Below, one piece after another: positions 7,085-16,279 of a stretch of DNA of 64,000 bases (position 1 is the stretch's first letter; each line of letters opens with the position of its first letter). The position numbers and the translations under genes were made by a program. Under the pieces are notes generated by a model, which saw nothing but the letters and a program-made list of their open reading frames with translations, made no database searches and was not told the origin of the DNA. The stretch covers positions 736,501 to 800,500 of the forward strand of contig NZ_AP018724.1 of NCBI RefSeq assembly GCF_004001245.1. Reading direction: 5' to 3'. The stretch comes from Sulfurivermis fontis. GTDB taxonomy: Bacteria > Pseudomonadota > Gammaproteobacteria > Thiohalomonadales > Thiohalomonadaceae.

Positions 7085-10000
7085 ATGAGGCTCAGGCGCC
7101 TGCTCTGGTTCGTCCTGGCCCTGGTGCTGCTGGTGGCCAGCGGCGCGGCCTGGTGGCTGCTGGCCAGCGAGGCCGGCCTGGCCTGGGCCTGGGGCCGGGC
7201 GGTGGCGGCGCTGGAGGGACGGCTGGCGGCGGAGCGGGTGCGCGGGCGCCTGCTCGGACCGGTGCAGGTGGCGGGGCTGCGGCTGGAACGCAACGGCGTG
7301 CGCCTGGAAGTCGATGAACTGGCGCTGGACTGGCAGCCGGTCTGGCTGCTGACGGGGCGCCTGGCCCTGCGCGATGTGACCGCCCGGGGCGTGCGCGTGG
7401 AGGTGATGCCGGTGGACGGGGCGCCGTCCGCGCCGCAGTCCGTGGTCCTGCCGCTGGCCCTGTCGGTGGAGAACGCGCTGCTGCGCGAGTTGACCCTGCG
7501 GCGGCCGCAGGCCGGGCCGCTGCAGGCCAATGAGCTGCATCTCACCGCCAGCTGGCGCGGTACGCGGCTGCGGCTGGCGCCGTTGCAGCTGCGCGGCCCC
7601 TGGGGTGAGCTGTCCCTCGACGGCAGGCTCGCCACCGGCCCCGGCCGGACGTCGGACCTGAAGGCGCAGTGGGCGCTTGCGCTGGCGCCGGAACGGCTGG
7701 GGCTGGCGCCCGGCGCTGCCGTGGCCGTGAAGGGGGCCGGCCGTATCGACGGCACCTTCCGGGAGCCGCACCTCACGCTGCAACTGGAGACTCCCGCCGC
7801 CTTCAGCGCCAGCGCCACCCTGGCCTGGCAGGAGGCGCCCCTGCGCTGGCAGGCGCAGTTCGAGTTGCCGCCCGTCGACCCGTCCCGCCTGCACGCCGGC
7901 TGGCCGGCCATGAGCCTGGGCGGCCAGGGACAGGTGACGGGCAGCGGCGGCGGGATGGCCGTGGTGCTGGAAGGCACGGCGGCACAGGCGCAGGCCGGGC
8001 GCTGGGCCTTCAACGGCGCGGCCGGTTACGGGGCCGCGGGGTTGCAGCTGGAGCGGCTGGTGCTGCGGCCGCTGGACGGCGCGGGCGAGGTGCGGTTGCA
8101 GGGGACCTGGCCCGGCGGCGCGGCGGCGGCCGAGGTGACGGCGCAGTGGGAGGGGCTCGTTCACCCGCGCCTGTCCGGTTGGCGCAGCAGCGGCCGGCTG
8201 GAGGCGGCCGGCCTGCCCGGCGACTATCGCGGCAGGCTCAGTCTGGAGGCCGTGGCGGCCGGCATGCCACCCGCCAGGGTGAGCACTGACTTCGCCGGTG
8301 ATCTCGCCGGGCTGAGTTTTTCATCCCTGGCCGGGCAGTGGCTGGCGGGCGACTGGCGCGGCGAGGCCACGCTGGGCTGGCGCGACGGTCTGGCGTGGCG
8401 CGGCCACCTGCGGGCCGACGGGATCGACCCCGGCCAGCTGGATGCCCGCTGGTCCGGCCTGTTCGCCGCCGAGGCGGAGGTGAGCGGTCACTTGCGTGAC
8501 GGGCCCCAGCTGAGTGTGGCGCGCCTGGAGCTGCGTGGCGGTGGTGCCCGTTTCAGCGCCCGCGGCGGGGTCGGCAAGGCCTGGGACCTGCGCTGGCAGC
8601 TGGAGGCGGCGGACCTGGCGAGGTTGTGGCCGCAGGCGGCGGGGCGGATCGCCCTGAGCGGCCGGGTGGAGGGGGCGGAGCGGACGCCGCGCCTGCGTAT
8701 CGAGGGCGAGGGCGCCGCCCTGCGCTGGGCCGGGACCGCCCTCGCCGCAGCGGACGTACAGGCGGATATCGATCTGGCCGGTGCCCACCCTTGGCGGCTG
8801 GAGGCACGGCTGGCCGGGTTGGAGCGCGGCGGCCGGCAACTGGATACCGCCCGGTTGCAGGCCCGCGGCAGCGCCGCGCAGCATGACATCGACCTCTCCC
8901 TGCAGGGGGCGGGCAATACGCTGGCGGTGGCGGCCCACGGCCGCTGGGCCGACGGGCGCTGGGAAGGTACGTTGCAGCGCGCCCGCCTGGCCGCGGCACG
9001 GCTGGGTGTATGGCAGGCGGCGCCCGCCGCCCTGCACTGGGGGAGCGGGGGCGGCTACCTGCAGCCCTGGTGCTGGAAGGGCGAGGGTGAGATCTGTGTC
9101 GGCGCCGAGGGTAGCGCCGGGGAATGGCAGGCCAGCGGGGCGCTGGCCGAGGTGCCGCTGGCCCTGCTGGAGCCCTGGCTGCCGCGCAGCGACCTGGCGG
9201 TGAGCGGCCGGGTCGGCGGGGCGGTGGTGGTGACGGGGAGCGCCGGCGAGGTGCGGCAGCTGATCGCCCGTCTCGGCACCGCGGAGGCCCGCCTGCGCTA
9301 TCGCCTGCCGGAGGGCGCGGTGGAGACCGCACTTTCCACCCTGCAACTGGACGTGGACGGCGACGCGGCGGGGCTCGGCGCCCGTTTGCAGGCCGCGGCG
9401 GCGGACGGTGGTGGCGAGCTGCACCTGAGCCTGCCCGGCTGGCTGCCGGGACAGGCGCTGAGCGAAAGGCAGCCGCTGCGCGGTCGCCTCGACCTGGCGG
9501 CCGAGCGGCTCGACTGGCTGACCTATCTGGAACCCAACCTGTTGCGTCCGGCCGGCCGGCTGGAGGTGCATCTGCAGCTGGCGGGGACCCTGGGCGACCC
9601 GGCGCTGCGCGGCGAGCTGGGGCTGCGCGACGGCAGCGTGCTGTTGCCCGCGGCCGGCACGCGCCTGACCGATATCACCTTGGAGGGACGCTCCAGCGAC
9701 GGCCGCAGCCTGACCCTGCGCGGCAGCGCCCGTTCCGGGCCGGGGCAGCTGACGGTGGACGGGCTGCTGGTGGCCGACCGCCTGGACCGTTGGCGCGTGG
9801 AGCTGGGCCTCGAGGGCGAGCGCTTCGAGCTGGTGCGCCTGGTGCAGGGGCGCGCCCTGGTGTCGCCGGACCTGAAGGTGGTGCTGGAGGCGGGCGGTAC
9901 CGGGCAGCGCGGCGTCGCCGGGCAGATCACGGTAACCGGCCGCCTCGAGGTGCCGCAGGCGGACATCAACCTGCCGCGCCTGCCCACGGTGGTGGACGTG

Positions 10001-10762
10001 TCGCCGGACGAGGTGATCGTGGACGCCGTCGAAGAGGAGGCGGCGCTGCGCCGCTGGCGCCTGGCCCTGGACCTGCGCCTGGTGGCCGGCGAGCGCGTGC
10101 GCCTGGAGGGCTACGGCTTTTCCGGCCGCCTGGCCGGTGCGGTCAGCCTGCGCGGCGAGACGCCGGGGCTGACCCGCGCCCAGGGCGAACTCAACGTCCA
10201 TGACGGCCGTTACGAGGCCTACGGCCAGAATCTGGTGGTGGAGCGCGGCCGTCTGCTGTTCGTGGACAGCCCGCCGGACAATCCGGGGCTGGACGTGCGC
10301 GCGGTGCGCCCGCTGCCGGAGCAGACCCAGGTGGTGGGCGTCGAGGTGGGCGGACGGCTGAAGGACCCGCGCCTGCGCCTGTTCTCGGAGCCGGTGCTGG
10401 AGGAGAGCGAGACCCTGGCCTGGCTGGTGCTGGGGCGTCCGCTCACCGCCACCTCGCGTACCGAGGCCGATGCCCTGTACCGCGCCGCCTTCGCCCTCGG
10501 CGGCGAGCGCGCCGCCCGCGGCATCGCCCTGCAGTTCGGTCTGGACGAGGTCACCCTGGAGCAGGGGGCGAGCAGCGACGATGCCTCCGTGGTGCTGGGC
10601 AAATATCTCAGCCCACGGCTATACCTTCAATATGCGGTGGGGCTGTGGGAGACCGCCAACCGCCTGCGCCTGCGCTACCAGCTCTCTTCCCACTGGAGCC
10701 TGAAGATGGAACAGGGGGCCGAGCAGAGCGGCGCCGACCTGCAGTACGTCATCGAGCGCTGA
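7085..10762 (+). CDS. tamB: translocation and assembly module protein TamB
   Basis: The 1225-residue protein has an N-terminal signal anchor (MRLRRLLWFVLALVLLVASG), a very long repetitive beta-rich middle part of AsmA/TamB type, and the conserved C-terminal TamB (DUF490) domain with phrases such as DVRAVRPLPEQTQVVGVEVGG, LAWLVLGRPL and SPRLYLQYAVGLWETANRLRLRYQLS. TamB bridges the periplasm as a hydrophobic groove and partners TamA. ATG at 7085 was chosen because it directly precedes the membrane anchor; the open frame extends further upstream, but that part lies in the repeat element. Confidence 0.95.
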   Translation: MRLRRLLWFVLALVLLVASGAAWWLLASEAGLAWAWGRAVAALEGRLAAERVRGRLLGPVQVAGLRLERNGVRLEVDELALDWQPVWLLTGRLALRDVTARGVRVEVMPVDGAPSAPQSVVLPLALSVENALLRELTLRRPQAGPLQANELHLTASWRGTRLRLAPLQLRGPWGELSLDGRLATGPGRTSDLKAQWALALAPERLGLAPGAAVAVKGAGRIDGTFREPHLTLQLETPAAFSASATLAWQEAPLRWQAQFELPPVDPSRLHAGWPAMSLGGQGQVTGSGGGMAVVLEGTAAQAQAGRWAFNGAAGYGAAGLQLERLVLRPLDGAGEVRLQGTWPGGAAAAEVTAQWEGLVHPRLSGWRSSGRLEAAGLPGDYRGRLSLEAVAAGMPPARVSTDFAGDLAGLSFSSLAGQWLAGDWRGEATLGWRDGLAWRGHLRADGIDPGQLDARWSGLFAAEAEVSGHLRDGPQLSVARLELRGGGARFSARGGVGKAWDLRWQLEAADLARLWPQAAGRIALSGRVEGAERTPRLRIEGEGAALRWAGTALAAADVQADIDLAGAHPWRLEARLAGLERGGRQLDTARLQARGSAAQHDIDLSLQGAGNTLAVAAHGRWADGRWEGTLQRARLAAARLGVWQAAPAALHWGSGGGYLQPWCWKGEGEICVGAEGSAGEWQASGALAEVPLALLEPWLPRSDLAVSGRVGGAVVVTGSAGEVRQLIARLGTAEARLRYRLPEGAVETALSTLQLDVDGDAAGLGARLQAAAADGGGELHLSLPGWLPGQALSERQPLRGRLDLAAERLDWLTYLEPNLLRPAGRLEVHLQLAGTLGDPALRGELGLRDGSVLLPAAGTRLTDITLEGRSSDGRSLTLRGSARSGPGQLTVDGLLVADRLDRWRVELGLEGERFELVRLVQGRALVSPDLKVVLEAGGTGQRGVAGQITVTGRLEVPQADINLPRLPTVVDVSPDEVIVDAVEEEAALRRWRLALDLRLVAGERVRLEGYGFSGRLAGAVSLRGETPGLTRAQGELNVHDGRYEAYGQNLVVERGRLLFVDSPPDNPGLDVRAVRPLPEQTQVVGVEVGGRLKDPRLRLFSEPVLEESETLAWLVLGRPLTATSRTEADALYRAAFALGGERAARGIALQFGLDEVTLEQGASSDDASVVLGKYLSPRLYLQYAVGLWETANRLRLRYQLSSHWSLKMEQGAEQSGADLQYVIER

Positions 10763-10936
10763 GCGGGAGGCGGGCGGCCTGTGAGCCGCATCTCGGCGCC
10801 GGCCCGGTGCTTCGGGGTAGAATTATCCTTGGAGAAAAAATCAAGGAATATGTTAAAGTTACAGCCACGAGTTGTCGTAATGGTTTAGGTGTGGCTCGTA
10901 ACTATGGACAGAGTGTCGCGGATTATGGAACAGGGC

Positions 10937-11650
10937 ATGCCGACAGCATTGCGTGGCGCTACCCAGCCGGTGGGGCGGCTGGCCGGCCTTGCTTCGCCGG
11001 TGCGCCAGTTCCTGGTGATCAACGCCAAGGGCGGCTGCGGCAAGACCACCATCGCCACCAACCTCGCCAGCTACTACGCCCGCCAGGGCCGCGGCACGGT
11101 ACTCATCGATCACGACCCGCAGGGCTCCTCCATGCAGTGGCTGTCGCTGCGCAGCAACGAGGCCAAGCCGATCCACGGCGTCTCCGCCCACCGTCCGGTG
11201 GTGTCCGGTGTCACCCGTTCCTTCCTGCTGCGCATCCCCGACGGCGCCGAGCGCGTGGTGCTCGATGCCCCGGCCGGCGTGCAGGGGCACCAGCTCATCG
11301 AACTGATGCGTGAGATCGACGCCATCCTGATCCCGGTGCTGCCGTCGCCCATCGACATCCATGCCGCCTCGCGCTTCATCCAGGACCTGCTGCTGGTGGC
11401 CAAGGTGCGGGCGCGCAACATCCGCGTCGGCGTGGTGGCGAACCGCGTGCGCGAGAACACCAAGGTCTACCAGTCGCTGGAAAAATTCCTCAACTCCCTC
11501 AACATCCCCTTCGTCGCCCGCCTGCGCGACACGCAGAACTACGTGCGTGCCGCCGAACTGGGACTCGGTATCCACGACCTCAAGCGTGCCGGCGTGAACC
11601 AGGATCAGCGCCAGTGGGAGGCGCTGATCCGCTGGCTGGAGCACGGCTGA
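10937..11650 (+). CDS. orphan ParA/MinD-family ATPase
   Basis: The product carries the deviant Walker A motif of ParA-type ATPases, INAKGGCGKTTIATNLA, followed by VLIDHDPQGSSMQWL (switch I) and VVLDAPAG (Walker B-like). The later segment with VANRVRENTKVYQSLEKFL also fits ParA. Three ATGs (10904, 10925, 10937) and a GTG (10889) share the frame; 10937 is preferred because GGA stands seven bases before it. No parB gene or parS-like repeats are visible nearby, so a role in chromosome or plasmid partition is not supported. Related orphan ATPases position protein complexes in the cell. A short AT-rich stretch (10815-10865) upstream could hold its promoter. Confidence 0.85.
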   Translation: MPTALRGATQPVGRLAGLASPVRQFLVINAKGGCGKTTIATNLASYYARQGRGTVLIDHDPQGSSMQWLSLRSNEAKPIHGVSAHRPVVSGVTRSFLLRIPDGAERVVLDAPAGVQGHQLIELMREIDAILIPVLPSPIDIHAASRFIQDLLLVAKVRARNIRVGVVANRVRENTKVYQSLEKFLNSLNIPFVARLRDTQNYVRAAELGLGIHDLKRAGVNQDQRQWEALIRWLEHG

Positions 11651-11656
11651 AGCAGG

Positions 11657-11983
11657 TCAGCGCGGATAACCGCCGGGCCGTGGCGGCCGGTGGCGGTTCT
11701 GATACGCCGCGAACTCCTCACGGCTGAGACGGCCGTCGCCGTTGCTGTCGATATCCTTGAATTCTTCCACCTGCGCCAGACCGCGCATCGGCCGTCCTTC
11801 GCCGGCGCGTGCGGCGATGCGCTTGTTGCGCGCATCGACGAACTCCTGCTCGGTGACGGCGCCGTCGCCGTCGGCATCGAACTCGGCGAAGGTGGGCATG
11901 GGCGGCTGCGGTGGCAGCGGTGGCTGCGCGGCGGCAGGGAAGGCGATGCACAGCAGGAGAAGGCAGGGTATGGTCTGTTTCAT
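11657..11983 (-). CDS. exported EF-hand protein
   Basis: A 108-residue protein with a signal peptide (MKQTIPCLLLLCIAFPAAAQ), a Pro-rich linker and two EF-hand loops: DADGDGAVTEQEF and DSNGDGRLSREEF, both with the D-x-D-x-D-G pattern and the closing Glu. It is therefore expected to bind calcium in the periplasm or outside the cell. The ATG at 11981-11983 is chosen because it begins the signal peptide. It converges with the ParA gene, with six bases between stop codons. The physiological role is unknown. Confidence 0.85.
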   Translation of the reverse strand: MKQTIPCLLLLCIAFPAAAQPPLPPQPPMPTFAEFDADGDGAVTEQEFVDARNKRIAARAGEGRPMRGLAQVEEFKDIDSNGDGRLSREEFAAYQNRHRPPRPGGYPR

Positions 11984-12067
11984 GATCGCAACTCCGGTAG
12001 AGGGGAATCCCAAGTATGGCCGGATAGGCGCCGGCAGGCTTTGTCGGCGATCAACTGGCGGGCAGAT

Positions 12068-12517
12068 TCAGGCGCTGCGGCCGCGCTTGCGCGGCACATA
12101 ACCGACCACGCTCTTGACGATCTCGCTGTAGGGCAATGCCGCCAGCCCGCCGAAGTCCGCGGCGGCGGCGGTGACCAGGCTGTAGACATCGGTGACCGGC
12201 CCTTCGGCGGACGGCTCCTGTGCCGTGCGCAGGCCGAGCAGGCCACCGCACTGCACCTTCATCTCCTTGCCGTGCGGCAGCGGGCCTTCCACGTGGGTCA
12301 GCTTGAGTGCGAACAGCGCCTTGCTGCGCAGCAGCGGCAGCAGTTCCAGGCATTGCCGACGGGCGGCCTCGGACGTGCACGCCATGGCCTCGCGCTCGGC
12401 GATGTTCACCTTCTGCGCGCGCGAACAGCCGGCGCAGCGCGACAGCAGCGCCTTGGCGAAGACGCAGGGGCTGTCGTTGTAGTTGCGGTAGGTGGCTTTG
12501 AATTCGGTTTCGTCCAT
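12068..12517 (-). CDS. conserved hypothetical protein with N-terminal cysteine cluster
   Basis: A cytoplasmic-looking 149-residue protein, with no signal peptide or membrane segment. The N-terminal part has the spacing C-x11-C-x2-C (CVFAKALLSRCAGCSRA), followed by further cysteines in EAMACTSEAARRQCLEL. This could be a metal or Fe-S site, but no known family motif is recognised. The C-terminal half contains TDVYSLVTAAAADFGGLAALPYSEIV and a basic tail. ATG at 12515-12517 is chosen over an upstream in-frame ATG that would read into the adjacent TGACAAG repeat. The function is unknown. Confidence 0.7.
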   Translation of the reverse strand: MDETEFKATYRNYNDSPCVFAKALLSRCAGCSRAQKVNIAEREAMACTSEAARRQCLELLPLLRSKALFALKLTHVEGPLPHGKEMKVQCGGLLGLRTAQEPSAEGPVTDVYSLVTAAAADFGGLAALPYSEIVKSVVGYVPRKRGRSA

Positions 12518-12526
12518 TATTAAAAC

Positions 12527-12631
12527 CAGTTGCAAGTGACAAGTTGCAAGTTACAAGTTACAAGAAGAGGCAAACAATCCTGCTTGTCACTTGTCACTTG
12601 TCACTTGTCACTTGTCACTTGTCACTTGTCA
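12527..12631 (+). repeat. palindromic TGACAAG heptamer element
   Basis: The right arm, 12583-12631, is seven perfect tandem copies of CTTGTCA (49 bases). The left arm, 12527-12566, contains degenerate reverse-complement words (TTGCAAG, TGACAAG, TTACAAG). The short loop holds AGAGGCAAACAATCC. On the minus strand the stop codon of the slipin gene (12629-12631) is the first TGA of the repeat, so the element begins exactly at the gene end. The same words recur at lptE and queA. Confidence 0.85.
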
Positions 12632-13378
12632 CTTCAACTTTTTCAGCAGCGGCTCGATGAGGTCCATGGGCAGCGGGAAGACGATGGTGGTGTTCTTGTC
12701 GCTGCCGATCTCGTTCAGGGTCTGCAGATAGCGCAGTTGCAGCGACTCGCGCTGGGTGGCGAGGATCGTCGCCGCCTGGCGCAGCTTCTCGGCGGCCTGC
12801 TCCTCGCCCTCGGCCAGGATCACTTTGGCGCGGCGCAGGCGTTCGGCCTCGGCCTGCTTGGCGATGGCGCGGATCATGCTCTCGTCGATGTCGACGTGCT
12901 TGATCTCCACGTTGGCCACCTTGATGCCCCAGGCGTCGGTCTGTTGATCGAGGATGCGCTGGATGTCGGCATTGAGCTTGTCGCGCTCGGCCAGCATGTC
13001 GTCCAGCTCGTGCTGGCCCAGCACCGAACGCAGCGTGGTCTGCGCCAGCTGCGAGGTGGCCTCGTAGAAGTTCTCCACCTGGATGATCGCCTTCTCCGGG
13101 TCCATGACGCGGAAGTAGATCACCGCGTTGACCTTGACCGAGACGTTGTCGCGCGAGATCACGTCCTGGCTTGGCACGTCCATCACGATGGTGCGCAGGT
13201 CGACGCGCTCCATGGTCTGGATCACCGGGATGACGATGATCAGGCCCGGTCCCTTCACCTTCCAGAAGCGGCCCAGCAGGAACACCACGCCGCGCTCGTA
13301 TTCGCGCAGCACGCGGATCGCCGACAGCAGCAGGATGGCGATGAAACCGAACAGCAGATAACTGAAGTAGCCGATCAT
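12629..13378 (-). CDS. slipin (stomatin/prohibitin-like SPFH protein)
   Basis: The 249-residue protein has an N-terminal membrane hairpin ([19 protein letters not shown]) and an SPFH domain with [27 protein letters not shown], followed by [23 protein letters not shown], the typical coiled-coil oligomerisation segment of bacterial slipins. Slipins assemble into membrane rings or microdomains. The neighbouring nfeD encodes the partner protease, a pairing seen widely in bacteria and archaea. The two genes are three bases apart and form one transcription unit. Confidence 0.93.
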   Translation of the reverse strand: MIGYFSYLLFGFIAILLLSAIRVLREYERGVVFLLGRFWKVKGPGLIIVIPVIQTMERVDLRTIVMDVPSQDVISRDNVSVKVNAVIYFRVMDPEKAIIQVENFYEATSQLAQTTLRSVLGQHELDDMLAERDKLNADIQRILDQQTDAWGIKVANVEIKHVDIDESMIRAIAKQAEAERLRRAKVILAEGEEQAAEKLRQAATILATQRESLQLRYLQTLNEIGSDKNTTIVFPLPMDLIEPLLKKLK

Positions 13379-13381
13379 GGT

Positions 13382-14719
13382 TCAATCCTCCGTTGCTTTC
13401 CGTTCCGGCACCACCCGCAGGGTGAGCCCGTCGCGCCCGGTGACGCGCACCTTGTCGCCGGCGTGCAGCGGCACGTTGCTCTGCGCCTGCCACAGCTCGC
13501 TGTGCACGCGCACCCGTCCGCTGGCGTCGATCACCTCGCCCGCAGCGCCGAGCATCTCCTCGGCGCCGCTCACCACCGGCCGGCGCCGCGCCTTGAGCGC
13601 CATGCCGATCACCAGCACGAACAGGCCGGCGGAGAGCAGGGCGAAGGCGCCGATGAGCGGGCGCGCGATGGCGAGGCCGGGGATGTCGCTGTCGAACAGC
13701 ATGATCGAGCCGATGACGAAGGCCGCCACGCCGCCGAGGCCGAGGGCGCCGAAACTGGGCACGAAGGCCTCTGCCACCATGAGGGCGACGCCGAGCAGGA
13801 TCAAGGCCAGGCCGGCATAGTTCACCGGCAGCACCTGGAAGGCAAACAGCGCCACCAGCAGGCAGATGGCGCCGGCCACGCCGGGAACGATGGCGCCGGG
13901 ATTGGCGAATTCGAAGATCAGGCCGTAGATGCCGATGAGCATCAGGATGTAGGCAATGTTGGGGTTGGTGATGGCGGCAAGCAACTGGTTGCGCCAGTCG
14001 GGTGCCACGGTCTCCAGCGCGATGTCCCGCGTATTCAGCGTGCGCGCGCCGTCCGGCAGTTGCACCGTGTGGCCGTGCAGCTGGCGCATCAGCTCGTCCA
14101 CGTCGGCGGCGATGATGTCGATCACCCGGAGCCTGAGCGCCTCCTGCGCCTCCAGGCTGGCGGCCTGGCGCACCGCCTCTTCGGCCCAGTCGGCGTTGCG
14201 GCCGCGCAGCGAGGCGAGGCCGCGGATATAGGCCACCGCGTCATTCACCACCTTGCGCTCCATGGCGCCGCCCGCGGGGGCGTTGTCGTCCTTGCCCTTG
14301 TCTTCCCCGGGACCGGGCGGGGTGACGCCGGCCGGGGCGATGGACACCGGCGTCGCCGCGCCGAGGTTGGTGGCCGGCGTCATCGCCGCCACGTGGCTGG
14401 CATAGAGCAGATAGGTGCCGGCGCTGGCGGCGCGGGCGCCCTTGGGATGCACATAGGTCACCACCGGCACCGGGGAGGCGAGGATGTCCTTGATGATGTC
14501 GCGCATCGCCGAGTCCAGCCCGCCCGGCGTATCCAGCCGCAGCAGCACCAGCTCGACCCGTTCTTCCGCTGCCCGTTGCAGGGCGCGCTGCACGTAGTCC
14601 ACCGTGGCCGGGCCGATGGCCCCGTCCACATCCAGGCGCAGGCCCTGCGGCGCCGCTACGGCGGGCAGGGCGGCCAGCATTAGCAGCGAACACAGCAGGC
14701 GGAGCAGCAGACGGGGCAT
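13382..14719 (-). CDS. nfeD: NfeD-family membrane serine protease
   Basis: The 445-residue protein has a signal peptide (MPRLLLRLLCSLLMLAALPAVA), a ClpP-fold protease domain (LVLLRLDTPGGLDSAMRDIIKDIL; the ASAGTYLLYASH segment with the probable nucleophile Ser; a following basic segment with MERKVVNDAVAYI that may supply the Lys), four to five membrane helices around residues 230-370 and a C-terminal OB-fold NfeD domain (GAAGEVIDASGRVRVHSELW). It is the long form that cleaves the C-terminus of its slipin partner. The start at 14719 is chosen because the signal peptide begins there. Confidence 0.92.
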   Translation of the reverse strand: MPRLLLRLLCSLLMLAALPAVAAPQGLRLDVDGAIGPATVDYVQRALQRAAEERVELVLLRLDTPGGLDSAMRDIIKDILASPVPVVTYVHPKGARAASAGTYLLYASHVAAMTPATNLGAATPVSIAPAGVTPPGPGEDKGKDDNAPAGGAMERKVVNDAVAYIRGLASLRGRNADWAEEAVRQAASLEAQEALRLRVIDIIAADVDELMRQLHGHTVQLPDGARTLNTRDIALETVAPDWRNQLLAAITNPNIAYILMLIGIYGLIFEFANPGAIVPGVAGAICLLVALFAFQVLPVNYAGLALILLGVALMVAEAFVPSFGALGLGGVAAFVIGSIMLFDSDIPGLAIARPLIGAFALLSAGLFVLVIGMALKARRRPVVSGAEEMLGAAGEVIDASGRVRVHSELWQAQSNVPLHAGDKVRVTGRDGLTLRVVPERKATED

Positions 14720-14846
14720 GACGCGCACCTCGGGCCAGGTCTCGTTCCAAGCATAAACGTAGCCCCGCGGCGGTGCCACCGCGGGGAGTTCCGCTGTAAC
14801 GGCGGCGCGGCTAAAATGCCCGCCTCGTCCATAAGGGGATAGCATC

Positions 14847-15410
14847 GTGAGCAAGAAACTCGAACATGCCGTGGAAGTGATGATCTTCAACAGCCGCTGG
14901 TTGCTGGCACCGTTCTACCTCGGTTTGGTGATCGGCATCGCCATGTTGCTGGTGAAATTCGGCCAGGAGTTCTTCCACCTGCTGCCCCATGTGCTGGAGT
15001 ACAAGGAAGCCGACTTCATCCTCGCCCTGCTCACCCTGGTGGACATGTCGCTGGTGGCCAACCTGCTGCTGATCATCGTGTTCAGCGGCTACGAGAACTT
15101 CGTCTCCAAGATCAATACCGCCGGCCACGAAGACCGCCCCGACTGGATGGGCAAGGTCGACTTCTCCGGCCTCAAGGCCAAGGTGATCGCCTCCATCGTC
15201 GCCATCTCCGCCATCGAACTGCTCAAGGCCTTCGTGCACATCGGCTCCGGCGGCGCCGGCGCCGAGACCGCCGCCTGGGCCTGGACCGAGCAGGACAAGG
15301 CGCTGGCGTGGAAGGTGGTGATCCATGTGGTGCTGGTGATCTCCGGTGTGCTGTTTGCGGTGATGGACAAGATCGGTGCGGCGGCGCATGGGAGTGATGC
15401 GGGGCATTAA
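14847..15410 (+). CDS. yqhA: YqhA family inner-membrane protein (UPF0114)
   Basis: The 187-residue product has the UPF0114 pattern: an N-terminal MSKKLEHAVEVMIFNSRWLLAPFYLGL segment leading into a first membrane helix, a second and third helix (DMSLVANLLLIIVFSGYENFVSK, then KAKVIASIVAISAIELLKAFVHI) and a fourth one near the C-terminus. The function of the family is unknown. The last codon and the TAA stop coincide with the TTAA terminus of a miniature inverted-repeat element (15407-15566), so the element may have inserted at the stop codon and could have trimmed the original C-terminus. Confidence 0.9.
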   Translation: MSKKLEHAVEVMIFNSRWLLAPFYLGLVIGIAMLLVKFGQEFFHLLPHVLEYKEADFILALLTLVDMSLVANLLLIIVFSGYENFVSKINTAGHEDRPDWMGKVDFSGLKAKVIASIVAISAIELLKAFVHIGSGGAGAETAAWAWTEQDKALAWKVVIHVVLVISGVLFAVMDKIGAAAHGSDAGH

Positions 15411-15566
15411 GGAAGCTCTGAATAAGTTCAGAGCTTCCGCGGCACAGGGATGTGCCGCCATTTTTCAACGACGATAAGTCGTTGAAAAATGAAGCCAAGC
15501 GAAAATCACACTTTTCGCTTGGCGTGGTCTGAAAAGTCCAGATGGACTTATTCAGACCTTCCTTAA
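15407..15566 (+). mobile_element. miniature inverted-repeat element, copy 1 (short form)
   Basis: A 160-base nonautonomous element bounded by TTAA on both sides, with terminal inverted repeats GGAAGCTCTGAATAAGT (left) and ACTTATTCAGACCTTCC (right). Inside are three hairpins, including one around CAACGACGATAAGTCGTTG and one with AAGCGAAAA/TTTTCGCTT. Copies 2 (25263-25476) and 3 (44673-44914) carry about 55-65 extra bases (CACGGA to GAGCGAC) that this copy lacks. It encodes no protein. The autonomous partner is not in the window. Confidence 0.85.
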
Positions 15567-15652
15567 GCGGCGTTGCACGCAGGCATTGTAGTTCCCTCCT
15601 TTAGTTACACCTCAATTATCCCGGCCCTCCCCACGCTGTGGGGAAGGGCAGC

Positions 15653-15723
15653 GTAGGAGCGGCTATGCCGCGATTCGGCGTGTCGCCCGGCTTGACGTTT
15701 CATCGCGGCAGAACCGCTCCTAC
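15653..15723 (+). repeat. REP-like palindrome (GTAGGAGCGGC type)
   Basis: GTAGGAGCGGCTATGCCGCGA at the left and its near-complement TCGCGGCAGAACCGCTCCTAC at the right face each other, the layout of a paired REP element (BIME) known from Pseudomonas and other gammaproteobacteria. A related copy is nested in the repeat at 37625-37808. The bases just before it (15625-15648) form another hairpin around CCCTCCCCACGCTGTGGGGAAGGG. Confidence 0.75.
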
Positions 15724-15794
15724 ATGGAGTGCAAGGTGGGTCGGCGTAGCGCATCTATCGGTCAGATAGTCCAGGGACATAGGTAACACCTGCG

Positions 15795-16130
15795 GGTGTG
15801 GTGCGCTGCGCGCGCTGGATTTTTTGCGGGGAGCCGCCCCGCGCGCGGGTCACTTTCTTTGTCCCGCCAAAGAAAGTAACCAAAGAAAGTCGGCCCCGAT
15901 GTCTCGCCGCTATCGCGGTTCCCTGCGCTACTCGCCCGAGGCGGGTTCTTCCGACGGCACGTCCATGTGCCGACGGAAGAATGCGCGCCATCCATGGCGC
16001 GCCCCCTGCGAGCTATTCCGCCTCGGGCTGCGTTGCTCGGCGAGCCAAAGGGGATAAAAGACAAACCCGGCTCGCCTGCGGCATCGCGCGGGTGGCGTGC
16101 GCTTCGCGCACGCACAAAGAACCCGGAATG
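15795..16130 (+). repeat. dispersed noncoding repeat with CTTTCTTTG palindrome, left copy
   Basis: This stretch contains GCGGGGAGCCGCCCCGCGCG followed by CACTTTCTTTGTCCCGCC and AAAGAAAGTAACCAAAGAAAG, then several short palindromes. The same sequence occurs in opposite orientation at 25520-25785, on the far side of the two-partner secretion genes. Short open frames in it are products of the repeat and show no protein family. The rest of the 15567-16279 gap holds the REP palindrome and a CCCAACA/TGTTGGG hairpin near 16150-16185; no gene is seen. Confidence 0.7.
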
Positions 16131-16279
16131 CGGGTTGTGAGGTACGAGGCCCAACAAAACAGCCGCCGTGTCCGCGCTGTTGGGCTACCTGCGTCAGCCC
16201 AACCTTGTATTGTGACCGAGCAGTTGATGTACTCGGCTTTTCCCGAGGGAAAGACTGGACGCCGCGCCCAACCTGCCAA

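Noticed and set aside
10937-11650. Plasmid or chromosome partition locus
   Set aside because: Only a ParA-type ATPase is present; there is no ParB gene and no parS-like repeats, and the surroundings are chromosomal.
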